A stretch of 64,000 nt of DNA from SAR202 cluster bacterium bin87. GTDB taxonomy: Bacteria; Chloroflexota; Dehalococcoidia; Lucifugimonadales; UBA3495. Of this stretch, positions 20,069 to 29,918 are shown piece after piece (positions within the stretch are counted from its first letter, which is position 1; each line of letters opens with the position of its first letter). Location: the NCBI GenBank assembly GCA_002238825.1, contig MPNC01000014.1, forward strand, positions 18,175 through 82,174, written 5' to 3'. Below the pieces are notes generated by a model. That model was given only the letters and a program-made list of their open reading frames with translations. It was not told the DNA's origin and searched no databases. Made by a program: the position numbers and the translations under genes.

Positions 20069-20299
20069 ATGCTAAATGCTCATCAGATCGCAACAATGAA
20101 CGACGCCCAGATGGACGAATTTCTCAAAACGCTACTCGTTCGATACTTGAAAAAGAAGCATGGTATGACCAGCCTTGAACTTCTCAATGACCTTCTGAAT
20201 TTCGCATTGGATGAGGGGATAATCGAGAACCAAGACAATGATCACCAAAATCTTGTCTTGAACTGTGTTTACCCAGCGCTGACGAAAACTTCAACATAA
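20069..20299 (+). CDS. Hypothetical 76-aa protein
   Basis: ATG 20069 with GGGGTGA upstream, 16 nt after the preceding stop. The protein MLNAHQIATMNDAQMDEFLK continues with 'LLVRYLKKKHGMTSLELLND' and an acidic C-terminal half. Helical and soluble; no family recognised. Its lower GC content than the surroundings suggests recent acquisition. Confidence 0.5.
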   Translation: MLNAHQIATMNDAQMDEFLKTLLVRYLKKKHGMTSLELLNDLLNFALDEGIIENQDNDHQNLVLNCVYPALTKTST

Positions 20300-20449
20300 C
20301 ATGGGCGGGTTGTGTTCAATCCCAGGGTATTCGACTAGCGGCAAAGCCAAAGGGATCACACGGATAGCGCGACACTATGATGAGCTAGAGCGAGGCTCCA
20401 GCCCGTGTCCTTGCCGATAACGCGAATGATCCAATGCGAACGGTGTGGT

Positions 20450-20944
20450 TCAACTGAATAGCATGCTCGTAGGCGACAGCGGCTCCAATCTTTCGTGGAA
20501 TACCTCTAGCGGGAAATGACTTGGCAACTCCGTCGCTACAAGGCTGATAGTTTCTAATCCCCTTAGGTTCTCCCGTCTTGACCCGACTTCATTTATCCCA
20601 AGTATTATGTCGCCTATCGCCTCGCCGGGCGAACCGGCTATTACGTAAAACGTCCTTGGTCTACTCCCTGAAGCCGCGTCAACCCGATAAAGCGACAATT
20701 TCGGCTTTCCTTCCTCTTCGCTCATGACTTGGATTGCGATGTCGTGTTGGGATGGCTTGAAACCGGTCGCGGTGTCTGCCGGTAAATTGACGCCTCTGAT
20801 ATCGCCCCACGGTGCACTACCGATGACCCGTCCGGTATGCCCGCCGATGTGGATAATTTCGCCAACCTTGGGTTTATTTGCCACGTCGGATCTGGCGATC
20901 ACGATGTTGCCGCTGCCATTCCGGTGAATGTGGTCTTGAGCCAT
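20450..20944 (-). CDS. Hypothetical protein downstream of TIR-like gene
   Basis: 164 residues from ATG 20942-20944 (MAQDHIHRNGSGNIVIARSD) with ACGGAGA upstream. 'KVGEIIHIGGHTGRVIG' and 'LSLYRVDAASGSRPRTFYVI' suggest a small beta-barrel-like N-terminal part; there is no catalytic signature. It begins 21 nt after the TIR-like gene and is almost surely co-transcribed with it. It might be the regulator, sensor or immunity partner of that effector; the sequence does not decide which. Confidence 0.55.
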   Translation of the reverse strand: MAQDHIHRNGSGNIVIARSDVANKPKVGEIIHIGGHTGRVIGSAPWGDIRGVNLPADTATGFKPSQHDIAIQVMSEEEGKPKLSLYRVDAASGSRPRTFYVIAGSPGEAIGDIILGINEVGSRRENLRGLETISLVATELPSHFPLEVFHERLEPLSPTSMLFS

Positions 20945-20965
20945 GCTAATCTCCGTTTATTTGAG

Positions 20966-21706
20966 TCAGACTAGGCCAGAAGCCTTGAATTCTTGAAACA
21001 ACCGCATCGACCACTGGCCTTCCAATTGAATGTAAGCCAAGCCCTGGAGGTTGCTAGGTATTTCGACTTGGTCCTCCCGCAGGATCGCCAAACGTCCCGG
21101 CCAATTCAGGTTGGCGACCAACGTCTCGGCGATGGCGTTCTGCCGTGCCCGTTGCTTCCCTTCGATGGTTGTCTCGTCGTGCGTCAGGACGGCAACGTAG
21201 AAATCCGAGGCAGACATATTGTCTCGGAGTTTATCGGGTAAGGTCCTGCCCTGATTGGATTGCTCCATCATCCTGACAGGGTCGAGACCGAAATTGCGGC
21301 ATGCGTCCTCGACCTGGTCCACGTAACCGTTAGGGTCTGTGCCATGAATAATGAACGCCTTCGCCGCGGCATTCGGAACAGGTTGTTGCTGGGGTGGGTC
21401 GCCCCCAAGCAAATGCCGGTAGGCGTCAAGGTATTCCTCGCCGTCATTGGTAATCTCGTATGCGTAAATGCCCTCGGGTGACCAACGGCTCGCTGGATCG
21501 CCACCCATAAACGAACGGCTAGCGATATGGCCGGCATGGAACAAGACGACGATATCTTGATGTTCCTGCCCACCAAACCCAGCAAAGTCGAATCTTGAAT
21601 GTCCGTCCGCTTCTTCCTGTATGGCTTCGGGGTCCCCGCGCTTTAATCTCGCAAGTCTATCCAACAATCCAAGCAGACGCCGTTGCTGGCTTGGGCTAAG
21701 GGTCAT
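20966..21706 (-). CDS. TIR-like (PF10137-type) nucleotide-binding effector
   Basis: ATG 21704-21706 has AGAGGAG 7 nt upstream. The N-terminal ~110 residues include a winged-helix-like 'IYAYEITNDGEEYLDAYRHL'. The C-terminal ~130 residues form a clear TIR-like domain: 'AFIIHGTDPNGYVDQVEDA', 'LGLDP-like FGLDPVRMMEQSNQGRTLPDKL', 'DFYVAVLTHDET', 'RARQNAIAETLVAN', 'QVEIPSNLQGLAYIQLEGQW'. Such domains are NAD-cleaving or nucleotide-binding effectors, known from CBASS (Cap12) and other anti-phage systems. The HGT-x-x, THDE and RxRQN-x3-E motifs are intact. No cyclase or cyclic-nucleotide sensor gene lies nearby, so the trigger is unknown. Confidence 0.78.
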   Translation of the reverse strand: MTLSPSQQRRLLGLLDRLARLKRGDPEAIQEEADGHSRFDFAGFGGQEHQDIVVLFHAGHIASRSFMGGDPASRWSPEGIYAYEITNDGEEYLDAYRHLLGGDPPQQQPVPNAAAKAFIIHGTDPNGYVDQVEDACRNFGLDPVRMMEQSNQGRTLPDKLRDNMSASDFYVAVLTHDETTIEGKQRARQNAIAETLVANLNWPGRLAILREDQVEIPSNLQGLAYIQLEGQWSMRLFQEFKASGLV

Positions 21707-21965
21707 TTGTCGGCTCCTCTGCTGCAATTCTTTTTTGCCACGTCAATATTAAGTCAATATGGATCGTTGTGCGATGTTCTATGGTTATCATTGATGTCGT
21801 CGCGGCGGCGGGGACGACCCCGCGCGATTTTCGTGTGCTCATTATAGCCGTGCGGTGGCAGACTCGCCATTTCAGCCCGACCCCAGATCAAACAGCCGCG
21901 TCTTATCTTTCTGCAAGTTGGAGTGCGAAAGCGTGTAAGCAGCATCGATCCACCATAGCGTCGGG

Positions 21966-22137
21966 TCATATACGGGTCATAGCGGGACGATTGGATTGGG
22001 TCGAGGATCCGCTCCGAGCAATTCTCAATTGGTGGCTGCAAAACGATTCCAGATAGAACGTGCCCACGTCGAGTTTGCCCATCGGCTCCACCGTGTAACC
22101 CAGACGGTTCAATTGGCATACCTGCTCGGCGAAGGCT
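21966..22137 (-). pseudogene. Remnant of C5-methyltransferase-like gene
   Basis: Reading left from the hairpin at 22139, the frame gives 'AFAEQVCQLNRLGYTVEPMG' then 'KLDVGTFYLESFCS', a match to the LGYxV...VGxL module of the neighbouring genes, then unrelated sequence to a stop. No start codon belongs to it. Probably a 3' fragment left after deletion. Confidence 0.35.
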
Positions 22138-22138
22138 C

Positions 22139-22163
22139 GGGCCGGAGCGTGAAGCTCCGGCCC
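22139..22163 (-). terminator. Terminator-like hairpin
   Basis: GGGCCGGAGC (22139-22148) pairs with GCTCCGGCCC (22154-22163), 5-nt loop, downstream of the C5-methyltransferase-like gene ending at 22192. Confidence 0.6.
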
Positions 22164-22191
22164 TTTGAGGCCGGTCGATGTTGCCGGCTGG

Positions 22192-22692
22192 TTATCCCAA
22201 CGACGCGTCCAGCATCGCGCGAATTCTGCCGTCTGAGTCCGGATGTCCAAGCATCCCAACTATTACATGGTCATTACCATAAACTCGATAACCCAAGCCG
22301 TGTGTTCTGCCCCGCACCGTGTGTAGGAACTCGTCCGCTTGGGGCAATTCCTGGCGCACCGACGGCAATAGGAACATCTCAGGGCGTCTCACCCGCAAGA
22401 ACCTGAGGGCAAACGAAAGGGCATCAGTTTCCTGGCCATCCGGTAAGTTGACGCAGAGCACGTCAAATGGCGGGATCAAATCGTGGCTCGCGATATCGGC
22501 TCCAATCAGCGATTGGGTGTCCGCTGTTTGATGGCGATACACGACCGACAGCTTAGCGTCCGCCCGGTCGAAGTCGCCCAAATCCGCGTATAGCAGCGCC
22601 ACGCGCGGAATGCCGTCCGGCGCAGGGCCAGTAGTAGGGCGCACCAGCGCACGGAGCGTGTCTCTGATGGCATCCCAAACGTTCTCATCCAT
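22192..22692 (-). CDS. C5-methyltransferase-like protein lacking the catalytic Pro-Cys
   Basis: ATG 22690-22692 with AGGAG upstream; a longer frame upstream exists. About 166 aa. The order of motifs resembles a shortened Dcm enzyme: 'RVALLYADLGDFDRADAKLS' (motif I region, normally FxGxGG), 'VVYRHQTADTQSLIGADI' (motif II/III), 'PPFDVLCVNLPDGQE' (motif IV, normally G-F-P-C-Q), 'LRFLRVRRPEMFLLPSV' (motif VI, normally E-N-V), 'GRTHGLGYRVYGND' and 'VIVGML'. The catalytic Cys is replaced by Asp in LPDGQE and the Glu of ENV is absent. It cannot be an active methylase by this mechanism; DNA binding or regulation is possible. Confidence 0.55.
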   Translation of the reverse strand: MDENVWDAIRDTLRALVRPTTGPAPDGIPRVALLYADLGDFDRADAKLSVVYRHQTADTQSLIGADIASHDLIPPFDVLCVNLPDGQETDALSFALRFLRVRRPEMFLLPSVRQELPQADEFLHTVRGRTHGLGYRVYGNDHVIVGMLGHPDSDGRIRAMLDASLG

Positions 22693-22846
22693 ATCCTCTG
22701 TCTCCTCTCGGCAGGCCGTCTCGCTCACCTGCCATGCCCCCCAATCGTCAAATTCCCTGAGTTGCGCTGTCAATAATCCCAGCGGCCTCATACGGAGTGA
22801 TGCGCTTAAAATTTGATGACCTGATGTCGAATTTCGTCTTATGATA

Positions 22847-22881
22847 GCGAAGGCCCCAACTATTTGCGTTGGGGCCTTCGC
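22847..22881. terminator. Long perfect hairpin
   Basis: GCGAAGGCCCCAAC (22847-22860) pairs with GTTGGGGCCTTCGC (22868-22881) across a 7-nt loop; 14-bp perfect stem, no T-run. It lies between the methyltransferase-like gene and the tRNA-like sequences. Confidence 0.5.
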
Positions 22882-22985
22882 CGTGTGATTCCCATCATTC
22901 GATGGGGAGTCCGACTCTGGATGAACGTTTTTGGGAATGAGTCGGGTTTGACAGCGGTCTGGAGTCGTCGTTTAGGGTTGGTGGT

Positions 22986-23054
22986 GTGGGTGGGTTGGTC
23001 AGCGGCCGCCGTGAGAAGCCCGTCGCCCGGGTTCGAGCCCCGGCACCTACACCA
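22986..23054 (+). ncRNA. tRNA-like sequence 1, 66 nt plus CCA
   Basis: Acceptor arm GTGGGTG (22986-22992) pairs with CACCTAC (23044-23050), T arm CCGGG-TTCGAGC-CCCGG is perfect, discriminator A and an encoded CCA follow. Only 34 nt lie between acceptor and T stem, against 41 or more in normal tRNAs, and no good D or anticodon stem can be drawn (three pairs at most). It is either a decayed tRNA or a tRNA-mimic minihelix. Confidence 0.5.
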
Positions 23055-23141
23055 CCAGAGGAGGTGTCACCATGACTTGATGACAAAGAGCGGGGCCAGA
23101 TGACGTGCTTTGCCGGCGCTAATCCGGCCCCTACCAACAGT

Positions 23142-23210
23142 GGGGGTATTTGGAAGCAGGGAGTGTTGATGGCACCGTCTGCCCGGGTTCGATTCCCGGT
23201 ACCTCCACCA
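23142..23210 (+). ncRNA. tRNA-like sequence 2, 66 nt plus CCA
   Basis: Acceptor GGGGGTA (23142-23148) pairs with TACCTCC (23200-23206; one G-T), T arm CCGGG-TTCGATT-CCCGG is perfect, discriminator A, then CCA. The interior is again exactly 34 nt. A 3-bp stem GTG/CAC with loop TTGATGG would place GAT at the anticodon position. Same architecture as the tRNA-like sequence 88 bp upstream. Confidence 0.5.
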
Positions 23211-23427
23211 AATGCGGGAGTACAGTCCATTTGGGCGCGGGGTACCAATCCCGCCTGCGCTGCCGCACCACCATCGTACCACGGCCTGGGCCGCCGAATA
23301 ATGGATGGAATCAGTGGTTCCCACTCACAAAAACGGATACTTGACAGCCGACTACGCCATTGCTCTCTTGGAAAAAAAGAGGGGATCCGGCGGGTCGGAA
23401 GATGACCAATAAAGGAGAATAGTCATC

Positions 23428-24501
23428 ATGACCAGGGGCAGAGCGTCAATCACACCAGACGGCGAAATTTATTTCGAGGGCGAAGAACGCCCAAACACCC
23501 TACCGGATCGCGCGGGCACGCCACCGCCGCGTCGTGGGCAGACCAAGAAAGAAAAGCAGGACATCATTGGCTTTTTCCAATTCGAGAAGCGGATATCCAA
23601 CGAGGCCGCCGCGATTGCCTTTGTGGAGGAAGCCATTTGGGGCGACGACGGGCCATGGTGTCCTCGTTGCGGTGGCGACAACGTGCGCCGCGTTCCCAGT
23701 GGCAAACCATCGAGCCATCATTGCCGCGACTGCAACCGGTTCTTCTCGGTCCGCGTCGGTACGACCATGGAGAGCACCAACCTGCCGCTGCGCAAGTGGT
23801 TGCTGGCGATCCATCTGATGCTCACCGCTCGCAAGGGGATGAGCAGCATCCAACTGTCGAAGCACCTGGAGATTATGCAATCTACGGCGTGGTTCCTGGA
23901 ACAGCGCATCCGCGAGGCGATGGAACAGGGCGATCCCGTGTTTACAGGTATCGTGCAGGTGGACGAAACGTTCGTGGGTGGCAAAGAGAAGAACAAGCAT
24001 GCCAACAAGAAACTGCATGGTCACTGGACGGACGGCAAGACGGCGGTGTTCGGCATCCGCGAAGATGCTCCAGCCGGATTTGTCATCGCATTCCCAATCA
24101 GTGACACCAACCGGCGCACTCTCCTCGATGCCGTGGCCGACCACGTGGAAGAAGGGTCGATGGTTTTCACGGACGGCTATCCGGGTTACAACGGATTAAG
24201 CGATATGGGCTACGAACATGGGAAGGTGAACCATAGTATCGGTCAGTACGTAAATGGCTATATCAGCACTAATGGGATTGAAAGCTTTTGGGCACTCGTC
24301 AAACGCGGCTACATCGGTATTTTCCACTTCATGTCGCCAAAACATCTGCACCGCTATATGGATGAGTTCACGTATCGGCACAACGTCGGACCCGGCAATG
24401 GGTTCCGTACCATAGCCGCGGTTCTGGTACGAATGGTAGGACGGCGGATCACTTACGAGGAGTTGATCGCGACGCCGGAACGCGAGGACGTGCAGCAGTA
24501 G
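23428..24501 (+). CDS. IS1595 (ISXO2-like) family transposase
   Basis: ATG 23428 with AAAGGAG upstream. 357 residues: an N-terminal region with a zinc ribbon (CPRCGG...CRDCNRFFS, about residues 79-108), then 'TTMESTNLPLRKWLLAIHLM', then the catalytic core 'VQVDETFVGGKEKN' (Asp), 'VFTDGYPGYNGL' (Asp), 'GYISTNGIESFWALVKRGY' (Asn/Glu) and 'DEFTYRHN'. All are hallmarks of ISXO2/IS1595. I could find no terminal inverted repeats; instead a strong terminator follows 6 nt after the stop, so it may be a stationary or domesticated copy. Confidence 0.85.
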   Translation: MTRGRASITPDGEIYFEGEERPNTLPDRAGTPPPRRGQTKKEKQDIIGFFQFEKRISNEAAAIAFVEEAIWGDDGPWCPRCGGDNVRRVPSGKPSSHHCRDCNRFFSVRVGTTMESTNLPLRKWLLAIHLMLTARKGMSSIQLSKHLEIMQSTAWFLEQRIREAMEQGDPVFTGIVQVDETFVGGKEKNKHANKKLHGHWTDGKTAVFGIREDAPAGFVIAFPISDTNRRTLLDAVADHVEEGSMVFTDGYPGYNGLSDMGYEHGKVNHSIGQYVNGYISTNGIESFWALVKRGYIGIFHFMSPKHLHRYMDEFTYRHNVGPGNGFRTIAAVLVRMVGRRITYEELIATPEREDVQQ

Positions 24502-24507
24502 AAATTG

Positions 24508-24540
24508 TTCGGCCCGCTCGTTGATTGCGAGCGGGCCGAA
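24508..24540 (+). terminator. Terminator after transposase
   Basis: TTCGGCCCGCTCG (24508-24520) pairs with CGAGCGGGCCGAA (24528-24540), 13-bp perfect stem, 6 nt after the stop codon. Confidence 0.65.
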
Positions 24541-24674
24541 AGTTCAGGCCCCTTCGACATCGCGTGGGGCCATTTACGAGTGTGGAACTGCTATGGGATT
24601 AATTCCCACGCACGATCCCACGGGTCTACCATAGTATTTTAATCCGAGGCGGAACAATGCTCTGGAGTCCCAAT

Positions 24675-24998
24675 ATGAACCAGACTAGTCCAAAAGAAGT
24701 AGCGAACGCCATCATCACAAACATCAGTGACATGGAACAGAGACGCGCCCGCAATGCCGACTTCGCCCACGACGTGGAGCCGCTCATAATTGCTGGGTGG
24801 GAGGTCGCCAGTGGGCTTGCCTCCAAGCGAGTGACCCCTGATGTCCCCGTTTATGTGATGAGACACGAACAAGGCGGATATAAGCTTTGGGGAAATTGGA
24901 CAATGCCACCGTCCAATTCGGTCAAATTGGACACCGTGCCGGAAATACTGGCGTTCATGGCGGAAGTCGAGGCGGAACTGGCATCAGTTGGCGTCTAG
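24675..24998 (+). CDS. Hypothetical protein, 107 aa
   Basis: ATG 24675 is favoured over an ATG at 24657 because GGAG lies 8 nt upstream. MNQTSPKEVANAIITNISDM begins a helical protein with 'DFAHDVEPLIIAGWEVASGL', 'VYVMRHEQGGYKLWGNWTMP' and 'EILAFMAEVEAELASVGV'. No family recognised. The last 15 nt overlap the end of the convergent gene on the other strand. Confidence 0.55.
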   Translation: MNQTSPKEVANAIITNISDMEQRRARNADFAHDVEPLIIAGWEVASGLASKRVTPDVPVYVMRHEQGGYKLWGNWTMPPSNSVKLDTVPEILAFMAEVEAELASVGV

Positions 24999-25163
24999 CT
25001 CAGCTTCGATTTCATTGGCCGTCTCGACCAACAAAGTGGCGACGCCGCCATCTGCTCCTCGGCTCCGCATTTCTCCGCCCAATTGTCGTAGGACATTTGC
25101 GACTTTGCGCATCGATGTTTCCAAACGTTCTATACGTTGAACTTGGGCGGCGGCGCTTGCCAT
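24984..25163 (-). CDS. Small helical protein, 59 aa
   Basis: ATG 25161-25163 with AGAGAGA upstream gives MASAAAQVQRIERLETSMRK followed by 'VANVLRQLGGEMRSRGADGG' and 'VATLLVETANEIEAELDAN'. Heptad-like spacing suggests two helices or a short coiled coil. Convergent and overlapping with the 107-aa gene by 15 nt. Unknown function. Confidence 0.45.
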   Translation of the reverse strand: MASAAAQVQRIERLETSMRKVANVLRQLGGEMRSRGADGGVATLLVETANEIEAELDAN

Positions 25164-25468
25164 GACAAATCTCTCTTGCACATTGATCCAGTTACCGGAT
25201 CTTATCGGCCATAAGGCAACGTACGGAGAAATCCAACGGTTCAATCCCGTCCACAACCTTCGATAAGATTGGCGCATTGTCCCACGACGCACCTGGTTTG
25301 TCGAATTGGCAATCCTCTCGTCACAATCCAACTGAGAAGCAAACGCACCGGCGTGTTTTCACCCAGGCTAAGCGCATTTGTCCGTGGTTCGACGACGCTA
25401 ATGGCCGCTCCTCTGTTGGAGATTACGGTCCGGGTGGGCGTTCATAACGGCCTGGATAGGCCCCCGCC
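25164..25468. other. Intergenic, nothing recognised
   Basis: About 300 bp between the small helical gene and the IS630 remnant. No gene, repeat or hairpin that I can support. Confidence 0.4.
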
Positions 25469-25625
25469 CAACCGCTCCAGTTGGGTCCGATCTTCCTCTG
25501 ACAACCGTACCGCAAATTTCTCCTGAGCCATGAATGCCGCACCTCCCGCACCGCTGTTTGCCACTCACGATAGCGACCATGGCCGGTTTCTTCTTAGATA
25601 TGACGATGCCAGGTTGACTGAATAC
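25469..25625 (-). mobile_element. Left-end remnant of IS630 copy A
   Basis: Reverse complemented, this equals the first ~157 bp of IS630 copy A with the IS5 removed: it starts GTATTCAGTCAAC, passes the transposase start and ends within the codons for '..DRTQLERL', then diverges abruptly. Flanked on the outer side by TA (25626-25627). It preserves the pre-insertion IS5 target. Confidence 0.85.
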
Positions 25626-25645
25626 TAGTGTCGGTATTCCAGTAG

Positions 25646-26653
25646 CTGTCTCTCGACACGATCGGGCCCGTATTCACTAGGTCGCCGGTCAGCCCGCCAA
25701 CGCCGCCCCTTCCTGAGGAATTGCCGCGCCTGTTCCGCAAGTTCTCCCGCACGGCGGACGGCGACACGGCTGGCGACACCGGTCTGGGGCTCGCCATCTG
25801 CAAGGGCATCGTGGAGGCCCACGGGGGCCGCATCCGGGCCGAGAGCGATGGGCCAGGCTTGGGCGCGCGGTTCACCTTCACCCTGCCGGAGGTGCCGGAC
25901 GCCGAACCCGCGCGTCGTCCTGCCCGTTCCCGGGGCGACGCGCCGTCTGCGGGAACGGTACTGGTGGTGGACGACGACCCCCTGACGCCGCGGTCGGTGC
26001 GGGACGCCCTCTCCGCCGCCGGCTTCCGGCCGGTGGCGACCGCCGACCCGGATGAGGCCCTGCTCCTGATGGCGGAACACCGCCCGTGCCTGGCCCTGCT
26101 GGACCTGATGCTGCCGGAGCGCGACGGCGTGGAGCTGATGGGGGACCTGCTGGCCGTATCCCGGATCCCGGTGATCTTCCTGTCGGCGTACGGTCGGGAC
26201 GAGGTGGTCGCCCGGGTGCTGGAGCAGGGGGCCACCGACTACATCGTCAAGCCCTTCTCGCCCACGGAGCTGGTGGCCCGGGTGCGGGCGGCCCTGCGCC
26301 GGTCCGGGGAACCCGAGCGTCCCGAACCGGCGGAGCCCTTCGTGCTGGGCGACCTCACCATCGACTACGAAAGACGCCGGGTGATGCTTTCAGGGAACCC
26401 GGTGGAGTTGACGCCCACCGAGTACGACCTCCTGGCGGTACTGGCGACGGAGGCCGGGCGGGTGGTGACCCACGACCGGCTGCTGAGGCGGGTGTGGAGT
26501 CCGGGAAAGCCCGGCAACCTGCGGGTGCTGCGCACCCACCTGATGCGGCTGCGCCACAAGCTGGGCGAGGACGGCGAGAACCCCAGGTACGTCTTGGCCG
26601 AGCCCCGGGTGGGATACTGGATGCCCGAGGGCGACGCGGGAGAAGGCGGATAG
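25646..26653 (+). pseudogene. 5'-truncated sensor kinase / OmpR-type response regulator chimera
   Basis: The frame opens only after a TAG at 25643-25645 and begins in the middle of a histidine kinase ATPase domain ('[19 protein letters not shown]', '[19 protein letters not shown]', an intact G2 box). A full receiver domain follows ([14 protein letters not shown], phospho-acceptor in [13 protein letters not shown], Lys in YIVKPFSP) and an OmpR winged helix ([32 protein letters not shown]). It is a close homologue of the intact gene at 46559-48955. GC and Arg content are higher than in neighbours. Sensor half lost at the IS630 junction 20 bp away; a shorter product from ATG 25721 is possible. 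Confidence 0.78.
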
Positions 26654-26746
26654 GCGGTCCGGCTCGGCAACGAGGGCTCCTGCTCCACATGACAGCGGGA
26701 CAATCGAAACTTTCGGATGGCCGGGTCCGGCCGGCGGCGAAAATGA

Positions 26747-27055
26747 CTAGACACGCCAACGGCGCGGCCAGAGGCGGCAAATGGCCCAGGCGCTGGCCGC
26801 ACTGGGAAAGGGCAGCAGGACGTACCCGAGGAGGTCTGCGAAACTCTCTGGGAGCCGGAACGAAAGGCAAACCCAGGCGATGGCAACCGCTACTCCCAGG
26901 ATGCGGTCACCCACCCCCGCGGCAAGTCCCTTCTGCCAGGTGATGCCGGCCATTTTCCATCCGCAAAGCCAGGCCGTGAGCAGCGCGGGCACGAGCGTGA
27001 GCGCTAGCAGAATGGGCCAGTAGTGGAAGATTACGAAGAAAAGGGAATCCAACAT
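26747..27055 (-). CDS. Small membrane protein, 102 aa
   Basis: ATG 27053-27055. Two or three hydrophobic helices: 'LFFVIFHYWPILLALTLVPALLTAWL' region (residues 5-30), 'GLAAGVGDRILGVAVAIAWV' and 'LLGYVLLPFPSAASAWAI'. The segment CGWKMAGITWQKGLAAG recurs in the broken gene immediately upstream, so the two are tandem paralogues. No named family. It converges on the truncated response regulator. Confidence 0.5.
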   Translation of the reverse strand: MLDSLFFVIFHYWPILLALTLVPALLTAWLCGWKMAGITWQKGLAAGVGDRILGVAVAIAWVCLSFRLPESFADLLGYVLLPFPSAASAWAICRLWPRRWRV

Positions 27056-27063
27056 AGGGACCT

Positions 27064-27336
27064 CTACGTTACCAGCGTACGTTCGCGCCGGGTTTCAAAG
27101 GCGCTGTCTGCGACACTTCTGTTGCCCACGCACGACCGCATGATGAACTTCAGTGTCGTAGCCGGCAGGGGTTCGGCGTCAGGGCGCATATCAGCCAGCC
27201 CTGCGGCAAGCCCCTTCCGCCAAGTCATGACCGCCATTCTCCAGCCGCAGGCCAGGCCGACGACGATGGCTGGGACGAAGGTGAGCAGCAACCGCAGCCA
27301 CTACGGGAAGATGAGCAGGGAAAAGTAGGTTCTCAT
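27064..27336 (-). pseudogene. Broken paralogue of the 102-aa membrane protein
   Basis: From ATG 27334-27336 the frame reads MRTYFSLLIFP, then TAG, then WLRLLLTFVPAIVVGLACGW and RMAVMTWRKGLAAGLADM, which aligns with the downstream gene (VPAL.. CGWKMAGITWQKGLAAG). The remaining C-terminal part is unrelated. Nonsense plus loss of the C-terminus mark it as a pseudogene. Confidence 0.55.
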
Positions 27337-27667
27337 CCGATTGACTGCTTCCGTGACACCGAGTTCGTCGGCCGTGCCGCGGGAGCAAGCGGTATCACAT
27401 GCGCCAGTCGTTGGCCGGCAGGGTCCGAATGTCCATGCTCGTTTTCTGTACATCGGGGCGGAACTGGTGAGTCAATTGCCCGGCCGCCGTGGAAATGGCC
27501 TAATTGCAGGCGGAAACGCCCCCAGGCGCGTTTTCGCGGCCTTGGTGTCATTCACGGGTTTAAACTGAGCCAAAAATCACGGGTTGGAATTGAGCCACCT
27601 CGATAGCGAAGGCATCATCGCCAGACCTTTGGCGGAGGTGCCGGGAAGATTGCTAAGAGGTGGAGAA

Positions 27668-29685
<2,018 letters not shown>

Positions 29686-29839
29686 CCAAATCGCTGAACA
29701 ATAACCAAGTGGCTCAATTTTAAACCGTAAAAACGGCTCATTTCCAACCCGTCATTGACATTGGGGCCAATGTCTCTTCGGGAGTGGAAAAGGCGCCACA
29801 GAACGCCATTCGGGCAAAAGCGATGGGTTCGTAACGAAA

Positions 29840-29867
29840 CAGGCCGCCCCGTAGTCGGGGCGGCCTG
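29840..29867. terminator. Strong hairpin
   Basis: CAGGCCGCCCCG (29840-29851) pairs with CGGGGCGGCCTG (29856-29867), 4-nt loop. It lies downstream of the small zinc-ribbon remnant on the minus strand. Confidence 0.6.
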
Positions 29868-29918
29868 CTCTTCTCCTGATTTCTGGATCGCCTGCCCGAG
29901 CCGCCTACTCGAACAATC

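Noticed and set aside
22986..23054. A normal 75-nt tRNA starting further left at 22977
   Set aside because: The acceptor would have a mismatch, and neither D nor anticodon stems form; the 66-nt version pairs fully.
23142..23210. tmRNA 3' and 5' ends
   Set aside because: The GGGGGTA start and the CCA end resemble tmRNA termini, but they are only 66 nt apart and no tag reading frame lies between.
22895..23324. Minus-strand frames with GxGxRTRA and GTGNRTRA motifs
   Set aside because: These are the usual false proteins read antisense to T arms of tRNA-like sequences.
23330..24660. A complete IS1595 element with inverted ends
   Set aside because: I searched both flanks of the transposase by eye and found no matching termini or duplication.
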